A DNA stretch of 55,929 nucleotides from assembly GCA_003989085.1 (NCBI GenBank), contig RXIV01000013.1, forward strand, positions 1-55,929, given 5' to 3'. The DNA is from Candidatus Competibacteraceae bacterium. GTDB lineage: Bacteria; Pseudomonadota; Gammaproteobacteria; Competibacterales; Competibacteraceae. The notes under the pieces were generated by a model that did not search any database, was not told where the DNA came from, and saw only the letters and a list, made by a program, of their open reading frames with translations. The position numbers and the translations under genes are program-made. This document shows, piece after piece, positions 7,810 to 17,187 of the stretch (positions within the stretch are counted from its first letter, which is position 1; the number at the start of each line of letters is the position of its first letter).

Positions 7810-10401
7810 ATGAAAACGCCGGCTCCTGAGCAACCAGCCCCTGACCTGTCCCAGCATACCCCGATGATGCAGCAGTATCTGCGGATTAAGGCAGAGCATC
7901 CCGGCATTCTGCTGTTTTACCGGATGGGCGACTTTTACGAGATGTTCTACGACGACGCGCATCGCGCCGCCGATCTGCTCAACATCACCCTCACGACTCG
8001 CGGTCAATCCGCCGGTCAGCCCATTCCCATGGCCGGCATCCCGTTTCACGCCCTCGATAATTACCTCGCCAAATTGGTCAAGCTCGGTGAGTCGGTGGCA
8101 ATTTGCGAACAGCTGGGCGATCCGGCAAGCAACAAGGGGCCAATGGAGCGGCAGGTGGTGCGCATCGTTACCCCTGGTACGCTGACCGATGAGGCGCTGC
8201 TCGATGAACGCAGTGACAACCTGCTGGTCGCTCTGCACCAAGTGAAAAATGTCTATGGACTGGCTTGGCTGGATTTGAGTGGTGGGCGATTTACCCTCAT
8301 GCAGGTTCATGGCGAAACAGCTTTGCTCAATGAGCTGGCGCGGCTGAAACCGGCGGAATTGCTGATCAGCGAAGAGTTGAGCTTGCCTGAAGGATGGCGG
8401 CATCATCCTGGATTGCGCCGGCAAGCACTGTGGCACTTTGATCAAGACAGCGCTTTTCGCGCCCTGTGCAGTCAATTCAAGGTGCGCAATCTGGACGGTT
8501 TTGGCTGCGCCGATCAACCGGCAGCCATCGCCGCCGCCGGTTGTCTGCTGCACTATGTCAAGGATACCCAGCGCAGCGCCCTGCCTCATTTGACCGGTCT
8601 GCGGGTCGAGCGCCATGAGGACAGCGTGATTCTCGATGCCGCCAGCCGACGCAATCTGGAATTGGAGCAAAGTCTTAGTGGCAGCCGCCAACACACACTG
8701 CTGGGGGTTCTCGACCGCTGCGTGACGCCGATGGGCGGACGATTGCTGCGGCGCTGGCTGCACTGGCCGTTGCGCGACCGGCAGCCTCTCCGGCAACGAC
8801 AGGACAGCCTGAGGCAATTACTGGAAAACGGTGGTTATGAAGTCCTGCGTGGCCGGTTGCGTGGCGCTGGCGATGTTGAGCGGATTCTGGCGCGGGTGGC
8901 GCTGAAATCAGCCCGGCCCCGTGATTTGACCCTGTTGGCGGACGCACTGGGTCGATTGCCCGGCCTGCAAGAATGGCTTAACCGGGCTGATGCAGCGCTG
9001 TTGCAAGACCTCGCCAGGCGAGCGGGGACGCATCCTGATCTGACTGATTTGCTGAACCGGGCGATTATTGCCAATCCACCGCAACTACTGCGTGATGGCG
9101 GCGTCATTGCAACCGGCTATGACCAAGAACTGGATGAACTGCGGAGTCTCAGTGAACGGGCCGACCAGTATTTAGTAGGGTTGGAAGCGCGGGAACGACA
9201 ACGGACTGGCATCGCCAATCTTAAAGTTGGTTTTAACCGAGTGCACGGTTATTACATTGAAATCACCCGCGCCCAATCGCAAGCAGCGCCCACTGATTAC
9301 CAACGCCGGCAAACTCTGAAAGGCGCGGAACGCTATATCATCCCGGAATTGCAGGCGTTTGAGCATCAGGTTTTGCACGCGCAGGAACAGGCGCTGGCAC
9401 GGGAAAAGGCGCTGTATGACGCTTTGCTGGATCAACTCATTGCCCGGTTGCCGATCTTGCAAAGCACTGCTGCCGCTTTGGCGGAGTTGGATGTGCTGAG
9501 TAATTTAGCCGAACGCGCCGCCGCACTAAACTGGAGGTCGCCAGAATTAACCGACCAGCCTGGAATTGATATTGTGGCCGGGCGACATCCGGTGGTAGAA
9601 CAGGTGCTGGATGAACCTTTTGTACCCAATGATTTAACGCTGGAACCACAGCAGCGGCGAATGTTGATCGTCACCGGTCCCAATCTTGGCGGTAAATCCA
9701 CTTATATGCGTCAGACCGCCTTAATCGTGTTGCTGGCTCATTTAGGCAGTTTTGTCCCCGCCGAACGAGCAATCATTGGTCCGGTAGACCGGATTTTTAC
9801 CCGGATTGGCGCTTCTGACGATTTGGCTGGCGGACGTTCTACATTTATGGTGGAAATGAGCGAGGCCGCTAATATCCTAAACAACGCCACGCCATATAGT
9901 TTGGTGTTGATTGATGAAATCGGGCGTGGCACCAGCACTTTTGATGGATTGGCGTTAGCCTGGGCTTGTGCAGTGCAATTGGCTCATGTTGTGCGGTCTT
10001 TTACGCTATTTGCTACTCATTATTTTGAATTAACCCGCTTGCCGGATGAACAGCCCGGTATTGTCAATGTGCATCTCGATGCGGTAGATCATGGCGAGGC
10101 CATTGTTTTCATGCACCGGGTTCAGGATGGACCGGCTGATCGCAGTTACGGTTTGCAAGTGGCGGCATTGGCAGGAGTGCCACCAGTGGCGATTCAACAG
10201 GCCCGCCAGCGCTTGCGGTTATTAGAACGGCAAATGCTGCGTCGAGAGTTACCAGCCCGCCCACGCGCCAGTTCACAGATTGCATTGTTTAGTGAAACTT
10301 CGCATCCAGTGATCACCGCACTGACTCATCTGAATCCTGACGCGCTGACTCCAAAACAGGCATTAACCGAATTGCAGCGGTTACGTGCATTATTGGACTG
10401 A
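7810..10401 (+). CDS. mutS: DNA mismatch repair protein MutS
   Basis: Mismatch-recognition ATPase of about 863 residues, the usual length. The mismatch-binding domain begins [16 protein letters not shown], with the Phe-x-Glu wedge in [11 protein letters not shown]. The ATPase domain has Walker [10 protein letters not shown] near residue 623, the conserved [16 protein letters not shown], Walker B with [12 protein letters not shown], and the ATHYFEL switch. A short helix-turn-helix region near the C-terminus mediates dimerisation. No strong ribosome site marks the start. ATG 7810 fits the family N-terminus, while ATG 7792 and TTG 7750 are in frame. It is convergent with amtB, 76 bp away. Confidence 0.97.
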   Translation: MKTPAPEQPAPDLSQHTPMMQQYLRIKAEHPGILLFYRMGDFYEMFYDDAHRAADLLNITLTTRGQSAGQPIPMAGIPFHALDNYLAKLVKLGESVAICEQLGDPASNKGPMERQVVRIVTPGTLTDEALLDERSDNLLVALHQVKNVYGLAWLDLSGGRFTLMQVHGETALLNELARLKPAELLISEELSLPEGWRHHPGLRRQALWHFDQDSAFRALCSQFKVRNLDGFGCADQPAAIAAAGCLLHYVKDTQRSALPHLTGLRVERHEDSVILDAASRRNLELEQSLSGSRQHTLLGVLDRCVTPMGGRLLRRWLHWPLRDRQPLRQRQDSLRQLLENGGYEVLRGRLRGAGDVERILARVALKSARPRDLTLLADALGRLPGLQEWLNRADAALLQDLARRAGTHPDLTDLLNRAIIANPPQLLRDGGVIATGYDQELDELRSLSERADQYLVGLEARERQRTGIANLKVGFNRVHGYYIEITRAQSQAAPTDYQRRQTLKGAERYIIPELQAFEHQVLHAQEQALAREKALYDALLDQLIARLPILQSTAAALAELDVLSNLAERAAALNWRSPELTDQPGIDIVAGRHPVVEQVLDEPFVPNDLTLEPQQRRMLIVTGPNLGGKSTYMRQTALIVLLAHLGSFVPAERAIIGPVDRIFTRIGASDDLAGGRSTFMVEMSEAANILNNATPYSLVLIDEIGRGTSTFDGLALAWACAVQLAHVVRSFTLFATHYFELTRLPDEQPGIVNVHLDAVDHGEAIVFMHRVQDGPADRSYGLQVAALAGVPPVAIQQARQRLRLLERQMLRRELPARPRASSQIALFSETSHPVITALTHLNPDALTPKQALTELQRLRALLD

Positions 10402-10477
10402 TGGAAAATATCCCACGCGGAACCTGCCCGGCGTATTCAGTTCCTCTAAATGATGCCGCACTTTCACGAATGCCTGC

Positions 10478-11680
10478 CTACCAGTTTGACTCGCGCTCTG
10501 GTGTCGCCGTAATTTTGTGGATGGTCAGGTCAGCGCCATTGAACTCCTGTTCCGGATCGAGGCGCAGCCCCACGACTATCTTGAGCACCCCATAAATCGC
10601 GAATCCGCCGCCTAGCGCAATCAGGATGGCCATCCCGGTCATCAGTAGTTGCGGGAGGAATGCAACGCCGCCAGCGCCGCCCAATGCTTTCAACCCAAAA
10701 ATCCCGGCCGCAATCCCGCCCCATGCTCCGCAGAGTCCATGCAGCGGCCAGACGCCCAGTACGTCATCGATCTTCCAGCGGTTCTGAGTCAGAGTAAACA
10801 TGATCACGAACAGCGCGCCCGCACCCGCGCCCACCATCAACGCCCCAATCGGGTGCATCACATCGGATCCAGCGCACACCGCGACTAGTCCGGCCAGCGG
10901 CCCGTTATGGACGAAACCGGGATCATTGCGACCCAGCCACAACGCCGCCAAAGTGCCGCCCGCCATCGCCATCAGCGAGTTGATCGCCACCAGGCCGCTG
11001 ATTTTCTCCAGAGTTTGCGCACTCATCACGTTGAACCCGAACCAGCCGACCGTCAGCACCCAGGCGCCCAGCGCCAGAAACGGGATCGATGATGGCGGAT
11101 GCGCGGAAATCTGCCCATCGTTGCCGTAGCGGCCCCGGCGCGCACCGAGCAGCAGCACTGCCGGCAAAGCAACCCAGCCGCCCATCGTATGAACCACTAC
11201 CGACCCGGCGAAATCGTGAAATTCTGCCCCAAAAGCTGCTTTTAGCCCGGCTTGAATCCCGAAATGCTGATTCCAGGCGATGCCCTCGAAAAATGGATAG
11301 ACCAGACCGACCAGCAGAAAGGTGGCCGCCAATTGTGGATTGAACTTGGCGCGTTCAGCGATGCCGCCGGAAATAATGGCGGGAACAGCGGCAGCAAAGG
11401 TGAGTAAAAAGAAGAACTTGGTTAGTTCATAGCCGCTTTTCTGCATCAGCGTTTCTGCGCCGCTGAAGAAATTAACGCCATACGCGACGCTGTAGCCAAT
11501 GAAAAAATAGGCGATGGTGGAAATAGCGAAATCACTGAGAATTTTGACCAGGGCGTTGACTTGGTTTTTCTTGCGTACGGTGCCCAGTTCGAGAAAGGCG
11601 AATCCGGCGTGCATCGCCAGCACCATGACCGCGCCGGCCAGAATAAACAGCGTATCGCTGCTCCATTTATAGGCTTCCAT
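10478..11680 (-). CDS. amtB: ammonium transporter AmtB
   Basis: Amt/Rh-family channel of 400 residues with about eleven membrane helices. The pore twin histidines are His164 (VVVHTMGGW) and His314 (WPLHGLCGAWGG). The family segment AERAKFNP is present near residue 110. Start 11680 is set by a strong GGAGGAA just upstream. Unlike E. coli AmtB, no cleavable signal peptide is obvious. No glnK lies next to it. The upstream sequence has a sigma-54 promoter and an NtrC-like site, so expression is probably induced by nitrogen limitation. Confidence 0.95.
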   Translation of the reverse strand: MEAYKWSSDTLFILAGAVMVLAMHAGFAFLELGTVRKKNQVNALVKILSDFAISTIAYFFIGYSVAYGVNFFSGAETLMQKSGYELTKFFFLLTFAAAVPAIISGGIAERAKFNPQLAATFLLVGLVYPFFEGIAWNQHFGIQAGLKAAFGAEFHDFAGSVVVHTMGGWVALPAVLLLGARRGRYGNDGQISAHPPSSIPFLALGAWVLTVGWFGFNVMSAQTLEKISGLVAINSLMAMAGGTLAALWLGRNDPGFVHNGPLAGLVAVCAGSDVMHPIGALMVGAGAGALFVIMFTLTQNRWKIDDVLGVWPLHGLCGAWGGIAAGIFGLKALGGAGGVAFLPQLLMTGMAILIALGGGFAIYGVLKIVVGLRLDPEQEFNGADLTIHKITATPERESNW

Positions 11681-11714
11681 CGGTTCCTCCCGGAAAATGA
11701 ACCGCCCCGTGTAC

Positions 11715-11729
11715 GCAAACCCTGTTCCA
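11715..11729 (-). promoter_or_regulatory. sigma-54 promoter of amtB
   Basis: On the minus strand the sequence reads TGGAACAGGGTTTGC. This matches the sigma-54 consensus TGGCAC-N5-TTGC with one mismatch and correct -24/-12 spacing. A start site about 12 nt downstream would leave a leader of roughly 24 nt containing the GGAGGAA ribosome site of amtB. Confidence 0.8.
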
Positions 11730-11781
11730 GAAATTAAATTGTTGCTGATCAAACAATTATATTTATTTTGGTGCTAATTTT

Positions 11782-11798
11782 TGCTCTATAATAGTGCG
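11782..11798 (-). promoter_or_regulatory. NtrC-like binding site upstream of amtB
   Basis: The minus strand reads CGCACTATTATAGAGCA, matching 13 of 17 positions of the NtrC site TGCACTATTTTGGTGCA. It is centred about 85 bp upstream of the predicted start, a normal enhancer distance. A second half-site, GCACCAAAAT, lies at about 11766-11775. Confidence 0.6.
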
Positions 11799-11799
11799 T

Positions 11800-12069
11800 T
11801 GGTGTCATGTCTGAACTTTATTAGTGCGTTATCCAGCAATCATGAGCCGCAACGGCGCAGACAGTGACTTTTTCACGGAAGGCACGGAAGGCGCGGAAAA
11901 AACGGTAGGACTTTCGCTTAGGCTGGCTGGTAGGCGCAAATTCGCGGGTTGTGTAATACGCCATGTTATACAAAATCCCGATTTACTGGAGGCCACTTTC
12001 TGTGATAACTAATTGAAATATCTTGAAAGTCCGCTCCAACAAAAGACCAATACCTATCGGGAAATGGTA
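11800..12069. other. intergenic stretch with no supported gene
   Basis: An AT-rich start gives way to a GC-richer stretch with an internal near-repeat (ggaaggcacggaaggcgcgg at about 11878-11897). One 62-codon frame exists, but it has no homology I recognise and no ribosome site. No RNA gene is seen. It probably marks the left edge of the accessory patch that follows. Confidence 0.5.
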
Positions 12070-12222
12070 TTAGGGCGCATTGTGTGGTCCAAGAAACCGC
12101 TCGCCATTGAAATGAATCAGATGTGACGGCGCATCAGCTACCCATACCTCGGTTTCCAAAGCGATTTCAGGAAGGTATCGCGCCATGATTTCCCGATTCG
12201 GGAAAGCGGTCACGCGCGGCAT
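12070..12222 (-). pseudogene. remnant of a BsuBI/PstI-type restriction endonuclease (C-terminal end only)
   Basis: Fifty codons remain, reading [10 protein letters not shown], then [19 protein letters not shown] and ERFLGP before the stop. I recognise this as the conserved C-terminus of BsuBI/PstI (CTGCAG) endonucleases, which are normally over 300 residues. The frame is closed by a stop just upstream, so the N-terminal catalytic part is deleted. The preceding methyltransferase gene ends in an ATGA overlap with a start codon at 12247, the usual coupled M-R layout. That start now reads only 26 codons out of frame with the remnant. The deletion junction therefore lies at roughly 12222-12247. 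Confidence 0.72.
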
Positions 12223-12243
12223 CAATGTGGTTGTTCTTATCGT

Positions 12244-13728
12244 TCATGCGGTCAGGGATGCCAGTTTGGCGTCGATCTGGTCTTGCGTGAGCGCTTCTTG
12301 CCGCATGGCCCACTCGCCAAGCCCGATGAGGGCGTCACGGCTTGGGTACTTCATCCGCTTGAGGTCGGTTGCATTGACCTGGGTGTGGCCATTGAAGCGC
12401 CGGAAATGTTCATCTACGGCGGTCGTGTTCAGGAACACGGCCAGCCCGTGGGCCAACCGTTCGGGTAGGCCGCGTTTGTTCTCATGGAATAGGTTTAAGT
12501 GGTTCTCGAAGCCCAGCATGGGCGTATTACCAAATACCCCCGGTTCAACCACGCTCGCCATGATGCGGCGTTTTTCTTCCTTGGAAGAGAAGCGCCGCAC
12601 CACGCAATAAAAGCCGTTTGGGTAAAGCCACTTTTCGGTGTCGGCGTTGCGCTCTATGGCGTTGGGTTTCTTCATGCCCTCGATGGGCCATGTGGCGCCG
12701 CTACCGCTGAAATGGCCGGGGTAGAGCAATGGCGCGGTACTCGGCTCCGGCCTGTCGCGCAGGTGCGCTTTCAACCGGAAATCGACCACAGGCCCGGTCG
12801 ATACTTGGATGCCAAGATCAGTCAGCGTGTAGCGGATTACCGGGGATAGCTCGATGACACTCTGCTCAGGCGACGTAGGTATATGGATAAACCGCTCGTA
12901 GTCATCCGGGAACACGATCCGATCGAACGGGTGTTCATGGGCTATGAGGTCGCTAAAACTATCATCGGTTGAAGTCGAAACCGTCACCGGCCCCTGCTGG
13001 CCGCCACGTTCTAAGCGGATAATGATGTTCTCTTGTAGAACCTTGTCATCCTTAAATGCTTTGTTGCGCGACTCAAACAGATGAATGTGGCGGATGGCTG
13101 TTCGCGCGAAAATGAAATCACGAAACGGGCGGTAATACGGTCCATTGCAGAAGCTACGCGGGATGATGGCTACGACTTGTCCACTGGGCGCGGTCACGGC
13201 TACAGCCAATGCCACAAAAGCCGAATACAGATTGACTGTCTCGATACCAACACGACGCAAGGCCAACCGATGCGTGGAATTGCTGTTTAATTTCTTGTAA
13301 GGCGGGTTAAGAATTACGTGTGTATAACGGGGCGGTTGATCAGCAAATAAGTCTCCCGAAATCATTTCTGCACTCGCAAGAATGAAATCTTCGTGTCGAA
13401 TCCTTGCGCTAACATTTCCATGCTGCTCATACTTTCTAATGCCTTGGCTAAGATGTGGATGCAAAGTTCGATCAATTTCAAAGGCATCAAGATCGATATG
13501 ATCGAAATGAAACCCGCCAGCACGCCATCTCTGAAGAAATGCGACCGAGAGCGATCCAATTCCCGCTCCTGCATCAAGCAGGCGGCAGCGTCCATTTGCA
13601 TCAGGAAAAAGGCTGGACATGAAAGCAGCCGTTTTTTCAGGCGTAAGAAACTGACCAAGTTGCGATTTCTTATTCGCTTCGGTGTTCCTGGAAATGTATA
13701 GCCTTTTTTCCTCAATCGCGGACAGCAA
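12244..13728 (-). CDS. BsuBI/PstI-type N6-adenine DNA methyltransferase (orphan)
   Basis: SAM-dependent DNA adenine methyltransferase of 494 residues. Motif I is LLDAGAGIGSLS (50-61) and the catalytic motif IV is NPPY (141-144). The N-terminal GQFLTPEKTAAFM is typical of the PstI/BsuBI and Eco57I-like group, and the C-terminal half is the target-recognition region. Start is TTG 13728, preceded by AGGAGG at ideal spacing. The partner endonuclease survives only as a fragment, so this is now a solitary methylase. CTGCAG is the expected target by family, not proven here. Confidence 0.87.
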   Translation of the reverse strand: MLSAIEEKRLYISRNTEANKKSQLGQFLTPEKTAAFMSSLFPDANGRCRLLDAGAGIGSLSVAFLQRWRAGGFHFDHIDLDAFEIDRTLHPHLSQGIRKYEQHGNVSARIRHEDFILASAEMISGDLFADQPPRYTHVILNPPYKKLNSNSTHRLALRRVGIETVNLYSAFVALAVAVTAPSGQVVAIIPRSFCNGPYYRPFRDFIFARTAIRHIHLFESRNKAFKDDKVLQENIIIRLERGGQQGPVTVSTSTDDSFSDLIAHEHPFDRIVFPDDYERFIHIPTSPEQSVIELSPVIRYTLTDLGIQVSTGPVVDFRLKAHLRDRPEPSTAPLLYPGHFSGSGATWPIEGMKKPNAIERNADTEKWLYPNGFYCVVRRFSSKEEKRRIMASVVEPGVFGNTPMLGFENHLNLFHENKRGLPERLAHGLAVFLNTTAVDEHFRRFNGHTQVNATDLKRMKYPSRDALIGLGEWAMRQEALTQDQIDAKLASLTA

Positions 13729-13908
13729 TTTTGCGCCTCCTGTTTTATGCCCTAGCGATTATGCTCGCCACAGCCGCGCCACTCGATGAGCGTTCAAGTA
13801 CCCGCTAGGCTATAATTCAGCAGCAGTATTTGAAAATTCGGTAACAGTGAGTCCCGCTGAACGGATAAGACTCCTTCTGCTGCCCATTAATTTTAGGAAG
13901 ACCGCTCA

Positions 13909-14113
13909 TTAAGCAGCTACCTCAATCTGGCGAGTTTCAATGGTCAACGGTAGACCCCGTTCTGCACGAACTTCAAGACAAAGTTGAATAGCTTCTTGAA
14001 TATTATTAAGCGCTTCTTGTTTACTACTACCTTGAGTTATGCAACCTGGAATAGAAGGGCATTCTACAATCCACACCCCATCCTCATCCCGATCTATCGT
14101 TATAAAAATTCAT
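13909..14113 (-). pseudogene. HicB-family antitoxin gene with a frameshift near the start
   Basis: The frame from about 14100 down encodes a full HicB/UPF0150 fold: TIDRDEDGVWIVECPSIPGC, then SKQEALNNIQEAIQLCLEVR, ending QIEVAA. The start ATG at 14113 has a GAGGAG ribosome site, but a run of five T right after it puts the start out of frame. With four T the N-terminus would be MNFITIDRDEDG, exactly what the family has. Either the gene is dead or the run is a sequencing or assembly error. No complete HicA toxin gene is visible beside it. Another short frame ending PAIPKELKIRGVNM overlaps its start and may be the tail of a lost partner. Confidence 0.7.
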
Positions 14114-14225
14114 GTTAACTCCTCTAATTTTCAGTTCTTTTGGGATTGCGGGAGTACATAAAAATGGTTGCAGAATATGCTGGATTTGACATCACACCTG
14201 TGCCAGAAGGGTGATCCATGAAGCC

Positions 14226-14294
14226 GCCTAACGAAGGGCGTTCAGCGGCTAGTAGTGCCTCGCCCCGCGAGTCCGCTGGAACGCCGGGTTAGGC
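14226..14294 (-). repeat. integron-type attC recombination site
   Basis: A 69-bp imperfect palindrome. The outer core boxes are GCCTAAC and GTTAGGC, matching RYYYAAC/GTTRRRY. The inner arms are GCGTTCAGCGG and CCGCTGGAACGC, which pair except for one extra base on one side, the extrahelical base expected in attC. It lies 3 bp beyond the stop of the FkbM gene, exactly where the site of a gene cassette belongs. No integrase gene and no second clear attC are present in the window. Confidence 0.72.
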
Positions 14295-14297
14295 GTT

Positions 14298-15188
14298 TTA
14301 GAACTGCCTGCCATAAACAGTTACCTTTGACGCGACTTTTAATCTGTCTTCGACAAATGACTTATGACGGATGAATAAGGTATTTCCTGAATTTAAGTTC
14401 TTGCCTTCAAGGTTGATCAGTGTTCGGTTAAACGGGTTGTATGAATACGTTCTAAAACCGTGACTAAGCATCAAGTCAAGGATTTGTGATTCATCGAACC
14501 CATAGCGAGCGCCACTCCCATTTAGCTCCATAATCACGGCATTTAAGGTGTGGTTCTTTAAAGTTTCTTGCGCACCTTCTAGGACTGGAGTCTCAAATCC
14601 CTCAACGTCAATTTTTATCAGCGATGGGCACTCAGCGTGCAAAGCGGTATCCAATGAAGTCACCTCCACGGTTACTTTATTGTCACATTGCTCACCAGAC
14701 GCAAGCGCGTGGTTTGTTGTGTCACTATCGCTAGTGAAAGCGATTGTTCCTTGCTCAGCGCCCACACCTTTATTTATGCATTTTACTTTTTCGTCCAAAT
14801 GGTTAAGGCGCATGTTTTCGACAAGTCTCTTGTAAGTGCTTGGGACGGGCTCAAAGGCAACGCCTCTAGCCCCAACAGCAGAACACGCAAGAATGGTGTA
14901 TGAACCAACGTTTGCACCAATATCAATAAAAAGGTCTTCGGCTCGCAAAAAATGGAGCAAAAAACCCATATCCGGAAATTCATGGAGGCCAGTGTAAATG
15001 TTTCCGGTTAATCCTGTTTCTCCGGTTTTGACCAAAAATTTGGAGCCGTTGACCCAGTCGTAAACGATTGTACCAGGAACCAACCGACTTCCGACCTGCC
15101 ACTTTGTAAAGCGGATGATGGAACTGAGCTTGTGCCCACGGTTTAGCGGGTGGTCTGTAATGAATTTGATTGTATTTAAGAGCGACAT
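14298..15188 (-). CDS. FkbM-family SAM-dependent methyltransferase (cassette gene)
   Basis: A protein of 296 residues with the FkbM fold. SAM motif I is FIDIGANVGSYTILA (about 88-102), an acidic loop is at AFEPVP, and the family signature is LIKIDVEGFE near 192-201. Members O-methylate sugars or other small substrates; the substrate is not predictable here. AAGGA precedes the ATG. The gene is visibly richer in A+T than its neighbours and is followed directly by an attC site. It therefore looks like a mobile gene cassette. A degenerate GTTAAGGCG about 20 bp before the start could be the other cassette boundary. Confidence 0.85.
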   Translation of the reverse strand: MSLLNTIKFITDHPLNRGHKLSSIIRFTKWQVGSRLVPGTIVYDWVNGSKFLVKTGETGLTGNIYTGLHEFPDMGFLLHFLRAEDLFIDIGANVGSYTILACSAVGARGVAFEPVPSTYKRLVENMRLNHLDEKVKCINKGVGAEQGTIAFTSDSDTTNHALASGEQCDNKVTVEVTSLDTALHAECPSLIKIDVEGFETPVLEGAQETLKNHTLNAVIMELNGSGARYGFDESQILDLMLSHGFRTYSYNPFNRTLINLEGKNLNSGNTLFIRHKSFVEDRLKVASKVTVYGRQF

Positions 15189-15473
15189 GACGATTCCTTA
15201 CTTTACGCCTTAACTATTGAGCAGCCCCCTAAAAAGCAACTTCAAACGCACCACCAAGGGGTGTTTTTCGTCCGGTCATCCTCTAACCAACTGATTCTAA
15301 TTCATCACACTCAACACAACGCTCCCTAAACCGGTCAGTAAATACCCCATCAACCGTATCATTTCGTTACGAGTATACATCTGAAATTATCCTGCGTGGT
15401 CTTTACGGAAAACTATCGCGAAAACCAGGAAAAAATTAACCGATTAAACAGATGGTTACAGAACGCCCGTGCT
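15189..15473. other. intergenic stretch, no supported gene
   Basis: About 285 bp between the cassette gene and the UbiB-like gene. It is AT-richer than the chromosome around it and may be the rim of the accessory patch. No convincing coding frame, RNA or complete attC is seen. Confidence 0.5.
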
Positions 15474-17123
15474 TCAACTGCCCCGCCGGTACAGCCAGAA
15501 GCCGGCCAGAACCAGACCGCTCCCGACCAGCCAAGCATCGGTTTGCGCCAGCGTCAGCACCCCGCCCAAAATACAGGCGGCGGCCATGATGGCGCTCCGC
15601 AACCCGGCCAGCGGGTTTATGCTCGACGACGCGGGGCGATCCAGCAACCGGGCGGATTGCGTCAGCAGTTCCGGCAACCGACTGACCAAATCCAGCAATT
15701 CCGGCCCATTGCGCCACAACTCGCGAGTCAGCCGCTCGATTTTGAACTGGGCGCGGAAGATCGATGCAATATGGGTCCGCGACAGCGCCACCACATCCAG
15801 ATCGGGATCGACCATCCGCCCCACCCCCTCAAACGTCACCAGCGCCTTGACCATCAGTACCAGCTCCACCCGGAAATACATCCGGTAGCGCCCGCCCAAT
15901 TGCATCGACTCCAGAATCAGCCGGGCAATGCTGAAATCGCCACGCTGGGCGCGCAGCAGGAATCGCCGCGACAACTCCACGACCGCCCGCCGAAACTCCT
16001 CCGGGTTGCTGCCAGGCCCGATCCGGGCAATCCCGCCGAGATGTTGCGCCGCTTTTTCGACATCGCCGCTGACCAGCGCATGGTAGTAGTACAGCAACCG
16101 TCGCCGGGTTTCTTCTTCAAACCGCCCGACCATGCCCAGATCGACAAAGCCGATCCGCAGCGGTCGGCCCGGTAGAATCAGCAGATTGCCGGCGTGCAGA
16201 TCGGCGTGAAAAAAACCGTACTGGTACAGCATCCGCAGAATTGCCTGGGCGCCGAGGTTGACCACCCGCGCCCGCTCCGGCCCGCTAAGGTCAAAAGTCG
16301 CCGGCGCACCGGGCTTAAAACCATCCAGAAATTCCATAGTTAACACGCTGGCGCTACTCAATTCCCGGTGCATTCGCGGAAAGACAATCGGCGGTGTGGC
16401 ATGAAAGTAGGCCGCAAACATTTCGCCGTTGTCCGCTTCAGTGGTCAAATCCAGTTCACGTACCGTGTAACTGCGAAATTCCTCGATGATCGCAGCCGGT
16501 TGATAGTGCGGCAATAACCGGTTCAGCACCGCGCCCAGCCCGCGCAGCAAGGTCAAATCCGCCAGCACCATCTCACGCACGCCCGGTTTCAGCACCTTGA
16601 TCACAACGGCCTGACCGGCATGGGTCGTCGCCCGATGCACTTGCGCCAGCGAAGCGGAGCCAAGCGGCTGTTCCTCAACCCGGCGGAATAACTCCGGCAA
16701 AGGGCGGCCCAGTTCGGTTTCAATCAGGGTGCGGAGGATCGGAAAGGGAATAGCGGGAGCCTGATCAAACAGGTTTTTCAACTCGTCAGTCACAGCATGC
16801 GGCAACAGATCCTCGCGCACCGCCATAATCTGGCCTAACTTTATATAGGTGGGGCCCAGCCGCTCCAGTCGGCGGCGCAACTGTGTGGCAAACGGCAGAT
16901 GAACCAGCGTTGGGTCAAGCCGGCGTTGCGCGGCGAAAGCGACGATATTCAATAGCCAATGCCGCCGCTGTTGCTCCAGTGGCAGACTGCGTAGGTACGC
17001 GATCACGCCGCCGGCCAGCAAACCGGATAACTGGCCGTTGACGATCAGCAACCGCCGGAGCAACCGTCGCCAGGATACCGACGGCTGAAACAGCGGAACA
17101 GCAAGCGGGCGATCATCGGCCAT
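15474..17123 (-). CDS. ABC1/AarF/UbiB-family atypical kinase-like protein
   Basis: About 549 residues. Family features are in order: the KxGQ motif in TYIKLGQIMAVREDLLP, an Ala-rich loop in LGSASLAQVHRA, the lysine in VVIKVLKPG, ELDLTTEADN, the catalytic-loop HADLHAGN and the metal-binding DLGMVG. Two hydrophobic helices at the C-terminus should anchor it in the inner membrane. UbiB-type proteins are atypical ATPases needed for ubiquinone synthesis or lipid handling. This one is not in a ubi operon, so its exact role is open. Start 17123 (MADDRPLAVPLF) is a guess without a clear ribosome site. It is divergent from the acyltransferase gene with only 64 bp between starts. Confidence 0.88.
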   Translation of the reverse strand: MADDRPLAVPLFQPSVSWRRLLRRLLIVNGQLSGLLAGGVIAYLRSLPLEQQRRHWLLNIVAFAAQRRLDPTLVHLPFATQLRRRLERLGPTYIKLGQIMAVREDLLPHAVTDELKNLFDQAPAIPFPILRTLIETELGRPLPELFRRVEEQPLGSASLAQVHRATTHAGQAVVIKVLKPGVREMVLADLTLLRGLGAVLNRLLPHYQPAAIIEEFRSYTVRELDLTTEADNGEMFAAYFHATPPIVFPRMHRELSSASVLTMEFLDGFKPGAPATFDLSGPERARVVNLGAQAILRMLYQYGFFHADLHAGNLLILPGRPLRIGFVDLGMVGRFEEETRRRLLYYYHALVSGDVEKAAQHLGGIARIGPGSNPEEFRRAVVELSRRFLLRAQRGDFSIARLILESMQLGGRYRMYFRVELVLMVKALVTFEGVGRMVDPDLDVVALSRTHIASIFRAQFKIERLTRELWRNGPELLDLVSRLPELLTQSARLLDRPASSSINPLAGLRSAIMAAACILGGVLTLAQTDAWLVGSGLVLAGFWLYRRGS

Positions 17124-17187
17124 GCGGCGGGGAGGCGTGGGGGAAATTGAGCGTGGCTGACAGTATAGCAACCAAGGGGATACGAAT

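Noticed and set aside
11824..12012. 62-codon plus-strand frame upstream of the accessory patch
   Set aside because: No ribosome site, no recognisable motif, and its middle reads through low-complexity repeats (ggaaggcacggaaggcgcgg).
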